Positions 51,178 through 60,532 are shown, counted from the first letter of the stretch. The stretch: 64,000 bases of DNA from Saccharothrix sp. NRRL B-16348 (GCF_001280085.1 NZ_LGED01000232.1:1-64000); one strand, 5' to 3'. The notes: generated by a model not told the origin, from the letters alone. Numbers and translations: made by a program.

Positions 51178-53003
51178 CGTTCGTCCTCCCCCGTGGGCCG
51201 CAGGCGCACCTGGACCGTCCGCCGGGACGTGCCCTCCGGCAGCTTCACCGTCATCTTCTCCGCGTCGAAGTCCCGGTACGGGCTGCCGTCCACGAGCACC
51301 TGGTCCAGCACCACCCGGCCGCGCGGCAGCGCGTCCGGCGCCACCCGCAGCAGACCGCCGGGGAACGCCGCGTCCGGGTCCGGCGAGAACCACAGGTCGA
51401 GCGGCTCGCCGTGCCACAGCAGTCTGTTGTAGACGGTCGCGAGGTAGCACAGCTCCGCGGAGTGGTACATGCTCATGGAGTGGTTGCCCTTGAGGCGTTC
51501 CAAGCCCGCCAGGTAGGGCGCGCCGGCGGCCTGCACGGAGAAGTACACCGCGCCGTCGTCGTGGTCGAGGAAGAACGCGTTGTAGAACGCCTCCGCCTCG
51601 GCCGCGTGCTTGAGGTACTCGGCGTCGCCGGTCGAGCCGGCCAGCACCAGGTAGGCCAGGATCGCCTGCTCCTGCTGCCACCACGCCTTGCGGTCGTGCC
51701 AGACGAACGCGTGCCGCCCGTCGCGGGCCTGCCGCTCCAGCACGTCGTACCAGCCGCCGCGGCGCGGGTCGCGGCCCACGCCCGGCATGGTGGCGGCCAG
51801 CCGCGCCGCCGTGCGCGTGTACTCGTTCTTGGCGCGCAACGCGTTCATCCGGGTGAGGTTCCACGCGATCTTCAGGTTGTGCCCCACCACCGCCCGGTCC
51901 TGCTGCCAGCCCCACGTCTTGTCCGGCGTCCAGTCCGCGTGGAACCGCTCGCGCACGAACGGGCTCGCGTCCGGGCCCCGGTCGGGGAAGTGGGTCACGA
52001 TCATGTCGAACGTGTGCTCCAGCATCCGCAGGTAGCGCTGCTCGCCGGTGGCCAGGTACAGGTTGAACAGGTAGGCGGGCGCGTGGTCGCCGACGGAGTT
52101 CCAGTTCTTGCGGGACCTGTTGCGCCCCAACGACTCCGCGTGCGGGCTCAGCGTGAGCGGGTCGACGTGCGAGAAGTAGCCGCCTAGGCGGAGGTCGGCG
52201 TAGTGCCGCTCGAACAGCCGGATCGTCGCCTCGATGTCGTCGCGCAGCCACGGCGCGCCGGTGAGCCGGTAGGTCTGCACCAGGCCGCTGAGCGCGTAGA
52301 TCTGCTCGTAGGCCGGCACGGTCAGCTCGTCGTCGCTGAACTCGGAGGCGAACAGCTTGCGCTGCCTGCCGCCGTCGACCTCCAGGCCGTGGTACCAGTA
52401 CACCGTGCGGCCGGAGCCGCTGTCGTCGACGAAGCGCAGGTTGTCCCGCAGGTACTCGGAACCGCGTTCGGCGACCTCCAGGTGCGCCTCGTCGCCGGTC
52501 AGCATGTACGCGGTGGCCATGCCGTAGACCAGGCGGGAGATCGTGTCGGTCTCCTGCACGTGCGAGTCGGTCTTGTCACCGCCGAGCCGCAGCACCGTGC
52601 GGTAGTCGGCGAAGTCCACCGGGCCCGTGCCGAACTGGGCGCGGCGGTAGAACCGGGCCAGCGACCGGAGCTGGTCGACCCACCAGTCGGGCCGGTCGAA
52701 CACCGGGCGGCCGGCGTCGTCGGCGACGAGCCAGATCCGCTCCGCCTGCTGACGGCGCGGGCCGGGGTAGACGGGGCCGAAGCTGAACACCATCGCGCCC
52801 GGCTTCAACATCTCGTTCAGCCGGCCGTTGACGTCCTGGTAGGGCTCGCCGAGGTTGCGCACCAGCTGGGCCGCGGTCTCGGACGTGCGGTGCACGACCT
52901 CGCGGTCGCCGCCGAACGTGGACAGCACCAGCCGGTCGCCCGAGGACTCCACGACGTAGCCGCCGTAGAGGTCGGAGTAGGTGCGTTCGGGTGCCGTCGT
53001 CAC
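51174..53003 (-). CDS. AGE-family epimerase/isomerase with a long N-terminal extension
   Basis: 609 aa from GTG 53003 (GTGA overlap). N-acylglucosamine-2-epimerase fold, an (alpha/alpha)6 barrel from about residue 140: VQETDTISRLVYGM, VVGHNLKIAWNLTR and the KAWWQQEQAILAY motif of this superfamily. The first about 140 residues are extra compared with the usual 400-residue enzyme. Substrates in the family are free or N-acetylated sugars (2-epimerisation or aldose-ketose isomerisation). Coupled to a DJ-1 gene upstream and GlgX downstream. Confidence 0.8.
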   Translation of the reverse strand: MTTAPERTYSDLYGGYVVESSGDRLVLSTFGGDREVVHRTSETAAQLVRNLGEPYQDVNGRLNEMLKPGAMVFSFGPVYPGPRRQQAERIWLVADDAGRPVFDRPDWWVDQLRSLARFYRRAQFGTGPVDFADYRTVLRLGGDKTDSHVQETDTISRLVYGMATAYMLTGDEAHLEVAERGSEYLRDNLRFVDDSGSGRTVYWYHGLEVDGGRQRKLFASEFSDDELTVPAYEQIYALSGLVQTYRLTGAPWLRDDIEATIRLFERHYADLRLGGYFSHVDPLTLSPHAESLGRNRSRKNWNSVGDHAPAYLFNLYLATGEQRYLRMLEHTFDMIVTHFPDRGPDASPFVRERFHADWTPDKTWGWQQDRAVVGHNLKIAWNLTRMNALRAKNEYTRTAARLAATMPGVGRDPRRGGWYDVLERQARDGRHAFVWHDRKAWWQQEQAILAYLVLAGSTGDAEYLKHAAEAEAFYNAFFLDHDDGAVYFSVQAAGAPYLAGLERLKGNHSMSMYHSAELCYLATVYNRLLWHGEPLDLWFSPDPDAAFPGGLLRVAPDALPRGRVVLDQVLVDGSPYRDFDAEKMTVKLPEGTSRRTVQVRLRPTGEDER

Positions 53004-53608
53004 GCCGCCACCAGCCTGGCGGACAACTGCTCGATGACGGTGCGGGCCAGCAGGTGGCAGTGCTCGACGGTGCGCGTGCTGATCAGGTCGCGGTCGACGG
53101 CCACGTCGGTGTCGGAGTAGACCGCGCCCATGTTGCGCACGTCGCTGACCAGGTTGTTGTGGCAGGTGACCGTGCGGCCGGCCATGACCTCCGGCGCGGC
53201 CGACATCAGCCACAGGCCGTGGCAGGAGAACACCTTCAGCAGCCGCGGGATGCGGAACGCGCGGCGCATCACCTGCACCGCGGGCGCCACGCCGCCGGGC
53301 CGTTCGCTGTAGCGGAGCCGGTCCGACACCATGCCGGACGGCACGATCAGCGCGTGCAGGGTGTTCAGCTCGTGGTAGTCGAGGGCTTCGAGGTCGCCGT
53401 CCACCTTGACCTCGCCGCCGAGCTCGCGGCCGGTGAAGGTCAGCGACTCGTTGCCCCACAGGCGGGTGTAGAGCTTCACCTCGGCGCCCGCCTCGGCGAA
53501 CCGCAGGCGGTAGTAGTCGATCTCCGTCTCGACGAAGTCGCTCTCCATGAGGATGCCGATGCGGAGCCCGGTGAGCGGCCCGGGCAGGACGGGAGCGTTC
53601 AGGTCCAT
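53000..53608 (-). CDS. DJ-1/PfpI-family protein (second copy)
   Basis: 202 aa from ATG 53608, which has GGAG six bases before it (ATG 53620 is also in frame). DJ-1/PfpI fold with nucleophile elbow KVFSCHGLWLMSAAP (Cys followed by His). Members act as glyoxalases, deglycases, hydratases or proteases. Stop overlaps the AGE start. The other DJ-1 gene lies four genes upstream. Confidence 0.85.
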   Translation of the reverse strand: MDLNAPVLPGPLTGLRIGILMESDFVETEIDYYRLRFAEAGAEVKLYTRLWGNESLTFTGRELGGEVKVDGDLEALDYHELNTLHALIVPSGMVSDRLRYSERPGGVAPAVQVMRRAFRIPRLLKVFSCHGLWLMSAAPEVMAGRTVTCHNNLVSDVRNMGAVYSDTDVAVDRDLISTRTVEHCHLLARTVIEQLSARLVAA

Positions 53609-53762
53609 GGGGTTCTCCATCTGGGTGGTCCGAAGTGGACTGCCGCCTCGTCGCGGCACGGGGGTGGCGGGCGGTTGTGGTGCCGCCCGCCACCGCGTGA
53701 CACCGGGCGCGCGCGGAAGTGCCGCGGCGCCGCCGGTGGTGGGGAGGTGGATCAGTGCGCGA

Positions 53763-54578
53763 TCAGCTCGCGACGAGCTCGCCGCGGGCCTCACGCCCGG
53801 CCGGTGAGCCTTCCGCGGCCGACTGCGGCTCCGCGGTCGGGGATGCGCCGGCCGCGGCCTGCGTGGCATCGGTGGGCGAGGCGCCGGCCGCCGTTTGCGT
53901 GGTGTCGGCGGTTGGCGATACAGCCGCCGCGAGCCGCGCGGTGTCGGCTGGTGAGGCGCCGGCCGCCGGTTGCGTGGTGTCCTCGGCTTGTCGCGGTTGT
54001 GCGGTGGTGTCGGCGGAGGGGTCCCCTGCTGCCGGTCGGACCGCCTCCGTGGCGGCGGACAGACCCGCCGCAGGCTGCGACCGGTCGGCCGCGCCGACCA
54101 GGGACAGGGCCGGCGCCGGTTGGGTGGGCTCCCCGATCGGCGGCGAACCCGGCAGCGGTTGGGCGGTCCGCGTCACCAGCGTGCGGATCCGCGGCTCGCC
54201 GTCCTGGCGCACCACCAGCCACTGCTCGGTGAGCAGGCAGCCCGTCCACCGGCTCCGCGGCGCGGGCCGCTGCCACCGCCGCGACTCCCACATCAGCGTC
54301 ACGGTCACCTCGGCGTGCAGCGGCGACACCAGGTCGACCTCCACCGACAGCACGTCCCGCCGCTGGTCGAAGCACGAGTCGCGCAACTCCCGGTACCAGG
54401 AGGCGAACTGCTCCGCGTCCCGCACCGTCGCGCCGGGCAGCCGCAGCAGCAACCCCGACCGCACCAGCCGACCCTGCAGCTCCGCCACGTCGACGTGCCG
54501 CTCCAACGCGCCGTGCCACTCGCGCACCAGCGCCACGACCTCGGCCCGGTCCAGCCGGCCGCGGTCCGCCGCGCTCAC
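53763..54578 (-). CDS. SnoaL/NTF2-like protein with a repetitive Ala/Pro/Thr tail
   Basis: 271 aa from GTG 54578 (GTGA overlap with the TPP gene). Residues about 1-140 form an NTF2-like domain (LVREWHGALERHVDVAELQG, TVTLMWESRRWQ). The remaining 130 residues are a degenerate tandem array of AAGASPTDTTQ-like units: low complexity, probably disordered. No membrane anchor. Catalytic role of the domain is unknown; the tail has no parallel in the related protein at 57114. Confidence 0.7.
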   Translation of the reverse strand: MSAADRGRLDRAEVVALVREWHGALERHVDVAELQGRLVRSGLLLRLPGATVRDAEQFASWYRELRDSCFDQRRDVLSVEVDLVSPLHAEVTVTLMWESRRWQRPAPRSRWTGCLLTEQWLVVRQDGEPRIRTLVTRTAQPLPGSPPIGEPTQPAPALSLVGAADRSQPAAGLSAATEAVRPAAGDPSADTTAQPRQAEDTTQPAAGASPADTARLAAAVSPTADTTQTAAGASPTDATQAAAGASPTAEPQSAAEGSPAGREARGELVAS

Positions 54579-56185
54579 TCGATCACCAGGTCGATCAGGA
54601 ACGGCCCGGTGTGGCCGAGCATCTCGGCCACCGCGCCGTCCACCTCGCGCAGCCGGCTCACCCGACGTCCGGGCACGCCCAGCGACGCGGCCAGCTGCGT
54701 GAACCCGATGGCGGGCTTGGTCAGGTCGAAGGCGCTCGGCCGCTCGTGCGGCTCGATGCCCTGCTCCCGCCAGTACTGGTCGATGTTGTGGTCCAGCAAC
54801 CGGTAGCGGCCGTTGTTGCAGATCACGAACTTGGCGTCGATGCCGTACCGCGCGGCCGTCCACAGCGCCTGGATCGTGTACATGCTGCCGCCGTCGCCGG
54901 TGAACGCGATCACCGACTGGTCCGGCCGCGCCAGCTTCGCGCCGAGCGCGCCGGGGATGCCGATCCCGAGCGATCCGCCGCGGGTCTGGAAGAACCGGCC
55001 CGGCTCCCGCGCCGGCAGGTGCCGTCCCAGCGGCTCGCCCGCGGTGAGCGCCTCGTCGAACAGGATGAGGTCGTTCGGCGCCTGCTGCGCCAACCGTTCG
55101 GTGAACAGCTCCAGCACGCTCGGCGGACCCGAGGGCGCGACGGCCCGCGTGGCCGGACGCGAGGGCGGCGCGGCGATCACGCCACCCTGGTGGCCCAGCT
55201 CGACGGCCAGCGCCGCGAGCGTGAGCTTCGGGTCGGCGACCACACCGATCTCCACGGGGTGGTTCTTCGCGATCTCGTAGGCGTCGAGGTCGATGTGGAC
55301 GATCCGGGCGTCCCGCGAGAACGGGTTGCTCAGCGCCGGGAACACCTCGGGGAACACGTACGTGCCCACGATCAGCACGCGGTCCGCGTCACCGACGATG
55401 CGCGCGCTGTCCGCGCCGAACATGTGGCCCACGTTGCCCGCGTACGACGGGTCGGCCGCGTCGAGGTTCACCTCCGACGAGTTCACCCCGTACACCCGCG
55501 CGCCCAGCAGCTGCGCCACCGTGGCCAGCTCGCGCTGCGCGCCGCTCGTCGCGACACCGTCGCCCATCAGCACCAGCGGACGCCTGCCGCCCGACAGCAC
55601 CGACGCCATCCGCGCCACCAGCGCGGGCTCCGGCAGCACCCGCGTGGACGGCACCACGGTCGGCAGCGCCGGCTCCTCGGTGACGGCGTCGAGCACGTCG
55701 GCGGGCAGCGCCACGAACACCGGACCGCGCGGCGGCGTCATGGCGATCTTCACCGCCCGGCGCAGCACCCGCAGCACCGAGTCCGGGTCGGTGACCCGGG
55801 TGGCGTACTTCGTCACCGGCTCGGCCATGGCCACCAGGTCGACGGCCATCTGCGCGTCCATCGCGTCGTACCGCACACCGGCGTCGCCGGCGATCACGAC
55901 CAGCGGCGAACCACCCCGCTTCGCCTGGTACAGCATGCCGACGGCGTTGCCGAGGCCGACGCCCGTGTGCAGCTGCACCAGGCCCGGCCGCTGCGAGGCG
56001 CGGGCGTACCCGTCGGCCATCGCCACGGCCACGCTCTCCTGCAACGCCAGCACGTAGGACATCTCGGACTGCCCCATCGCGTCGAGCAGACCCTGCTCGA
56101 CGGTGCCCGGGTTGCCGAACATGTGCGTGATACCGTCGGCCGCGAACTGCTCGAAGATCGCGACCCGTCCCGGTCGTTTGGTCAT
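54575..56185 (-). CDS. Thiamine-pyrophosphate-dependent decarboxylase, benzoylformate-decarboxylase-like
   Basis: 536 aa. PYR domain with catalytic Glu in VLALQESVAVAMADGYARA and a His in LVQLHTGVGLGNA (as in benzoylformate decarboxylase), central domain, and TPP-binding GDGGSMYTIQALWTAARYG...NNGRY motif at the C-terminal third. It decarboxylates a 2-keto acid (with aldehyde release or carboligation). Substrate cannot be predicted. 72 bases behind the first DJ-1 gene. Confidence 0.88.
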   Translation of the reverse strand: MTKRPGRVAIFEQFAADGITHMFGNPGTVEQGLLDAMGQSEMSYVLALQESVAVAMADGYARASQRPGLVQLHTGVGLGNAVGMLYQAKRGGSPLVVIAGDAGVRYDAMDAQMAVDLVAMAEPVTKYATRVTDPDSVLRVLRRAVKIAMTPPRGPVFVALPADVLDAVTEEPALPTVVPSTRVLPEPALVARMASVLSGGRRPLVLMGDGVATSGAQRELATVAQLLGARVYGVNSSEVNLDAADPSYAGNVGHMFGADSARIVGDADRVLIVGTYVFPEVFPALSNPFSRDARIVHIDLDAYEIAKNHPVEIGVVADPKLTLAALAVELGHQGGVIAAPPSRPATRAVAPSGPPSVLELFTERLAQQAPNDLILFDEALTAGEPLGRHLPAREPGRFFQTRGGSLGIGIPGALGAKLARPDQSVIAFTGDGGSMYTIQALWTAARYGIDAKFVICNNGRYRLLDHNIDQYWREQGIEPHERPSAFDLTKPAIGFTQLAASLGVPGRRVSRLREVDGAVAEMLGHTGPFLIDLVIE

Positions 56186-56257
56186 CTGCTTCGTTCCACC
56201 TTCCCCAGTGTGGTGGCGGACGCGGCGCGGACCGGCGCCGCGTCCGCCCGTGACGCC

Positions 56258-57085
56258 TTACCAGCCGTAGCGGCGCAGACCGTTCTCCAGCGTCTGCACC
56301 AGCAGCTCGCCCGACAGCGCGGAGTCCGGAGTGGACCGCGCGGTGACGAACGGGTAGTCCACGATCACCGACAGCTCCTTGCCGACGTTGCCGTGGAAGC
56401 CGCCGAAGGCGCCGGTCGCGTCGCGCAGGATGTACTCCAGCGGGAACGGGGGCGGGCCCATGTTGAAGTCGACGCCGAGGAAGCCGGTGCCGTCCTTGTA
56501 GTCGTACTCCTTCGGGTGGCCCGTGACGTGCTTGCCGTAGATGATGCTCTGGCGGGACTCCCAGTCGCGGGCGAAGGCCAGCACGGTGACGCCGTAGCAC
56601 TCGGCGAGGATCGGCTTGTCCGCGGCGAAGAAGCCGAGGGTGACCTCGTGCAGGCGCTCGTTGTTCACCATGTCGACCAGCGGGCCGGAGCCGCCGACGA
56701 GCACGAGCGCGTCATAGGCCGCGACCAGGTCGTCCACCGCGGGCTGCAGGTTGCGGTGGTAGGCCTCCAGCTCGCGCAGGTGGTTGATCGCGCTGTTGTA
56801 GGGCCGCTCGGGGATGAGGTCGGCCAGGCTGAGCGGGTTGTCCAGCCGGTCGGACTCGTCCAGGGCGCGGACCGCGCGGGCCATCTCCGGCGTGGTCACC
56901 GTGCGGCCGAGCGGCGGGTCGATGTAGTCGGCGTCCATGCTGGGCGGCAGCGCGTGCGCCCGCTTGCCGGTCGGGGTGACGAAGGTGACCTGGTAGCCGC
57001 GGGCGTCGAACGCCTCCAGCGGACCGACCAGCTCCTCTCCCCAGTAGCCGTACTCGGACAGCACCACGAGAACTCGTCGGGTCAC
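56258..57085 (-). CDS. DJ-1/PfpI-family protein (first copy)
   Basis: 275 aa, longer than single-domain DJ-1, with nucleophile elbow ILAECYGVTVLAFA and GGSGPLVDMVNNERL for the oxyanion region, plus extra loops (YDYKDGTGFLGVDFN). Similar to bacterial proteins of the Hsp31/catalase-associated branch by length. It may convert a reactive carbonyl product made in the pathway. 28 bases behind the SnoaL-like gene. Confidence 0.85.
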   Translation of the reverse strand: MTRRVLVVLSEYGYWGEELVGPLEAFDARGYQVTFVTPTGKRAHALPPSMDADYIDPPLGRTVTTPEMARAVRALDESDRLDNPLSLADLIPERPYNSAINHLRELEAYHRNLQPAVDDLVAAYDALVLVGGSGPLVDMVNNERLHEVTLGFFAADKPILAECYGVTVLAFARDWESRQSIIYGKHVTGHPKEYDYKDGTGFLGVDFNMGPPPFPLEYILRDATGAFGGFHGNVGKELSVIVDYPFVTARSTPDSALSGELLVQTLENGLRRYGW

Positions 57086-57113
57086 TTCTCTACTCCCTGG
57101 TTGTGAGGGGTTC

Positions 57114-57548
57114 TCAGAGCTCGGCGGAGCCGGGCATCGGGTGCAGGGCGTCCACGACGTACGAGCGGATGCGCAGGCGCCCCGCGTCGTCGCGCACGAC
57201 CTGCCACGTCTGGTCGGCGTCGAAACCCAGCCACAGGCTGGTCGCCGCCGGCGGGTTCCAGATACGTGCCTGCCAATTCACGCGCACCTTCACGTCGGCC
57301 ACGTCGCCGCGAATGGAGGACGTCACCTCGGTGACTTCGTGCACCTCGTCGAAAAAGCGGTTGACGACCGTCCGGTACCAACCCAGGAATTCCTCGGTGG
57401 TGGTGAGCGTGCCTTCCGGGAACGTCATCCGGAGATTGGTGTCGACGAGATATCCGAGCACTTCCTCCTCGGTGCCGTGCTCGTCCAGCGCGCGGTACCA
57501 ATCGCCGACGAATCGGCTGATCAGATCATTGTCGAGCGTTGCTGCCAC
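57114..57548 (-). CDS. SnoaL-like / NTF2-like protein, first gene of the operon
   Basis: 144 aa from GTG 57548 with GGGAGA upstream. NTF2 fold: DNDLISRFVGDWYRALDEHG, MTFPEGTLTTTEEFLGWYRT, VRVNWQARIWNPP. Members are polyketide cyclases, isomerases or dehydratases with a cone-shaped pocket. First gene of the 57.5-47.5 kb operon. Confidence 0.8.
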   Translation of the reverse strand: MAATLDNDLISRFVGDWYRALDEHGTEEEVLGYLVDTNLRMTFPEGTLTTTEEFLGWYRTVVNRFFDEVHEVTEVTSSIRGDVADVKVRVNWQARIWNPPAATSLWLGFDADQTWQVVRDDAGRLRIRSYVVDALHPMPGSAEL

Positions 57549-57913
57549 TGATTTCTCCCGTGTGCCCGTGTCGGTGGCGGACGGACCGTGATGACCGTCA
57601 CCCGCTGTGACATCTTTGGTGTCGTGATTGACGACATGAGTCAATCTGCGCCACTGGTCCGGTGCAAGGCAGCCGGTGCAACTGGGTGGACTTGACGGAA
57701 TTGCGGAAGGGGGGTTGTTGACGTTCCCGTTACGCGATGTTTTTGGAACCGCCGCCACGGCGCTGGTGATGGGCCCGCGGCGCCTCGCGCGACCGGCGGC
57801 GCGCCGTTGCCTGGTAGTCCGGCTACTAGGAAAGACCCTGGTCTGGCTACCACGCTGCGGGATGGGGAGAGTGAGCGCATCGGCGTAACGCCGGCGATAT
57901 CAAGGAGCCGACT
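57549..57913. promoter_or_regulatory. 365-base divergent control region, SnoaL operon / MFS exporter
   Basis: Without a gene. It holds a perfect inverted repeat GATTGAC-N7-GTCAATC (57626-57646) on the side of the SnoaL operon, and two related inverted repeats next to the MFS gene: CTGGTAG-N5-CTACTAG (57811-57829, one mismatch) and TGGT-N6-ACCA (57839-57852). They may be binding sites of a regulator encoded elsewhere. No regulator gene is adjacent. Confidence 0.55.
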
Positions 57914-59419
57914 TTGTCTCACACTGCCGACCAGACGGCTGCAGGGCCGCCCACGGGCACCGCCGCGTCGGATGCGGCGACCACCACCACCGGCACGAGC
58001 ACGGCCGAGGCGACCGGAGCGGGCCGGCGTCCGAATGCCGGTCTCGTCCTGCTGTTGTTGTGCCTGGCCGAGTTCATGATCGCCCTGGACTTTTCCATCA
58101 CCAACGTGGCGCTGCCGGTCATTCAGGCCGAGCTGGGCTTCACCACTTCCGGCCTGCAATGGGTCATCAGCGCGTACGCCATCACCTTCGGCGGATTCCT
58201 GATGCTCGGCGGCCGGATCTCCGACCTCTACGGTCGACGCCGCCTGTTCATCATCGGCCTCGTCGCCTTCGCGCTGGTCTCGCTGGTCGCGGGCATCGCG
58301 CAGGACGACGTGCAGCTGGTGTTGCTGCGCGGCGCGCAGGGCCTGGCGGCGGCGGTGGTCGCGCCGGCGGCGCTGTCCCTGCTGACCACGTCGTTCCCGG
58401 AGGGCCCGGAGCGCAACCGCGCGCTGGGCGTCTACGGCGCGGTGCTGTCGTTCGGCTTCGTGTCGGGTGTGGTGCTGGGCGGCATCCTCACCGACGTGCT
58501 CAACTGGCGGTGGGTGTTCTTCGTCAACGTGCCCATCGGCCTGGGCGCGGCGCTGCTGGCGCCGAAGCTGATCCGGGAGAGCCGCGGCCTGGAGAGCAAC
58601 CGCAAGCTGGACGTGCCGGGCGCGGTCACCATCACCGGTTCGGTGATCAGCATGGTGTACGCGCTGTCCACGATCACCCAGGGCGGCCTCGGCTGGCTGG
58701 TCTCGCTCGTGGTGTCGATCGTGCTGTTCGCGGCGTTCCTGGTGATCGAGCAGCGCAGCCCGCACCCGTTGATCCCGCTCAAGGTCGTGGCGCAGCGCGT
58801 GCTGCTGACCGCGAACCTGATCAACGTGCTGCTGATCGGCTCGTTCGTGGGCATCGCCTACATCCTCACCCTGTACCTGCAGGGCATCGAGGGCTTCACG
58901 CCGTTGCAGACGGGGTTGACGTTCGCGGTGCTCGGCGCGACCGCGGTGGTCGCGGGCATGTCGGCGGGCAAGGTGTCCGGGAAGCTGGGCAGCACGGCCA
59001 CGCTCGTCGGCGGCCTGCTGATGCAGGCGGTCGGCACGGTGGCGTTGGCGATCCTGCCCGCGACCGGCGCGATCTGGTGGATCCTCGTCGGCATGGCGAT
59101 CATCGGTTTCGGCCACGTCTCCGCGGTCGTGATCGTGAGCATCTCGGCGACGTCCGGTGTGCCGGACCACCAGCAGGGCCTCGCCGGCGGCCTGCTGAAC
59201 ACCTCGCAGCAGTTGGGCGCGGCGCTCGGCGCGGCGGCGTTCGCCGCGATCGCGGTCGGCGTCACCGGCGGGTTGCTCACCGAGGGCACGCCGCTGGAGC
59301 AAGCCGACCCGGCGTCGCTGGTGGCGGGCTTCCGCTACGCGCTCATCGTGGCGGTGGTGGTGTCCGTGGTCGCGTCGGTGATCGGCGTGACGCTGACCCG
59401 CAAGCGCGCCGCCGCCTGA
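57914..59419 (+). CDS. MFS exporter, DHA2/EmrB-QacA family
   Basis: 501 aa from TTG 57914 with AAGGAG seven or eight bases before. Fourteen helices; motif A GGRISDLYGRRR, motif D-like region DFSITNVALPVI, motif C around GVVLGGIL. Ser/Thr/Ala-rich N-terminal 40 residues. Probably exports a metabolite or toxic aldehyde linked to the divergent operon. Confidence 0.93.
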   Translation: MSHTADQTAAGPPTGTAASDAATTTTGTSTAEATGAGRRPNAGLVLLLLCLAEFMIALDFSITNVALPVIQAELGFTTSGLQWVISAYAITFGGFLMLGGRISDLYGRRRLFIIGLVAFALVSLVAGIAQDDVQLVLLRGAQGLAAAVVAPAALSLLTTSFPEGPERNRALGVYGAVLSFGFVSGVVLGGILTDVLNWRWVFFVNVPIGLGAALLAPKLIRESRGLESNRKLDVPGAVTITGSVISMVYALSTITQGGLGWLVSLVVSIVLFAAFLVIEQRSPHPLIPLKVVAQRVLLTANLINVLLIGSFVGIAYILTLYLQGIEGFTPLQTGLTFAVLGATAVVAGMSAGKVSGKLGSTATLVGGLLMQAVGTVALAILPATGAIWWILVGMAIIGFGHVSAVVIVSISATSGVPDHQQGLAGGLLNTSQQLGAALGAAAFAAIAVGVTGGLLTEGTPLEQADPASLVAGFRYALIVAVVVSVVASVIGVTLTRKRAAA

Positions 59420-59434
59420 TCGGGCCGCTCTGAC

Positions 59435-59514
59435 GTCCTGGCCGTGCCGCCCCCCTGGCTCGGCCAGGACGGGTGGTGGGTCGTCTCCCTCCCCCCAGGG
59501 GACACCCACCACCC
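59435..59514. terminator. Two consecutive terminator hairpins
   Basis: GTCCTGGCCG (59435-59444) with CGGCCAGGAC (59461-59470), then GGGTGGTGGGT (59471-59481) with ACCCACCACCC (59504-59514). Both stems are perfect; they begin 16 bases after the MFS stop. Confidence 0.75.
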
Positions 59515-59535
59515 CGCGTCCGACCAGCCGACCGG

Positions 59536-59653
59536 GCCGGTCGAACGTGAGCCCGCCCCGGGAACGGAACGCCTGCCCCAGAACGGGCCGGTCGCACGGC
59601 TGGTGGCAGGAAGTCCCGTCGCAGCAAGGCCGGTCGCAGGCGCGCCGGTCGAA
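59536..59653. repeat. Four GCCGGTCGMA direct copies
   Basis: GCCGGTCGAA/GCCGGTCGCA at 59536, 59587, 59629 and 59644, in the gap before the MmyB-like gene's 3' end. Irregular spacing; role unclear. Confidence 0.35.
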
Positions 59654-59674
59654 CGAGCGGCAGTCGAGCGCGGG

Positions 59675-60505
59675 TCAGTCGAAGCGGTCCAGGAGGGTGG
59701 CGATGCGGGCCGAGTCGACCGGGCCCACCGGGGTCTGCAGGACGACCGTCAGGGTCGGGTGCTCGACCAGCCGCAGGTGCAGCAGGTCGAGGTCGATGCG
59801 GCCGACCTCCGGGTGGTCGAGCCGGTTGACCTCGACGTCGAACTCCGCCACGGGGTAGGAGTCCCAGCGCTTGCCGAACTCAGGGCTCGCCTCCCGCAAC
59901 CGGCCCGCGATCTCGGCGTACCGGTGGTCGCCGCTGTTGCGCCCCGCGGCCGCGCGGAACTGGCCGATCACGCTGCCCGCCGCCGATTCCCAGTCCACCA
60001 GCAGCGAACGCACGAGCGGGTCGGTGAAGATCAACCACAGCAGGTTCCGCTCGGCGGGGTCCACCGTCGCCGGGTCGACCCACAGCCTCGCCTGCGCCGC
60101 GTTCCACGCCAGGATGTCCAGCCGCTGGTCGAACACGTACGCGGGGTTCGGCATCAGGTTGTCCAGCACCCGCTGCACGAGCGCGGGCAGCTCGCCGTCC
60201 GGCGAACGCGGCTCGGCCGCGCGCAACCCGGCCAGCTCGAAGATGTGGTCGCGGTCGTCGTCCTTCAGCCGCAACGCCGTCGCGAGCGCCTCGATCACCT
60301 GCCGGGACGACGGGATGTCCCGACCCTGCTCCAGCCACGTGTACCAGGTCAGCCCGACGCCGGACAGCTGCGCGACCTCTTCCCGGCGCAGGCCCGGGGT
60401 GCGACGACGTCCTCCGGCGGTCGCCAGGCCGACGTCCTCCGGCTTGAGCCGTTCCCGGCGAGCGCGCAGGAACGCGCCCAGCTCACGTTTGCGGTGGTCT
60501 GTCAT
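59675..60505 (-). CDS. MmyB-like HTH regulator (XRE + MLTR ligand domain)
   Basis: 276 aa from ATG 60505. N-terminal XRE domain (about 10-85: LGAFLRARRERLKPEDVGL, GLRREEVAQLSGVG, YTWLEQG) and C-terminal MmyB-like ligand-binding domain (YVFDQRLDILAWNAAQARLW). Such proteins usually regulate a divergent oxidoreductase gene, here the LLM gene. Three palindromes lie just upstream of its start. Confidence 0.9.
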   Translation of the reverse strand: MTDHRKRELGAFLRARRERLKPEDVGLATAGGRRRTPGLRREEVAQLSGVGLTWYTWLEQGRDIPSSRQVIEALATALRLKDDDRDHIFELAGLRAAEPRSPDGELPALVQRVLDNLMPNPAYVFDQRLDILAWNAAQARLWVDPATVDPAERNLLWLIFTDPLVRSLLVDWESAAGSVIGQFRAAAGRNSGDHRYAEIAGRLREASPEFGKRWDSYPVAEFDVEVNRLDHPEVGRIDLDLLHLRLVEHPTLTVVLQTPVGPVDSARIATLLDRFD

Positions 60506-60532
60506 CGGGGTCTCCGCGGTCAAGTCGTGCAG

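Noticed and set aside
49138..51432. Long + strand frame opposite GlgX
   Set aside because: Arg/Val/His-rich nonsense composition; the GH13 motifs lie on the minus strand.
59536..59653. Regulatory direct-repeat array GCCGGTCGMA
   Set aside because: Spacing is irregular (51, 42, 15) and lies at the 3' end of a gene, so listed only as a weak repeat.
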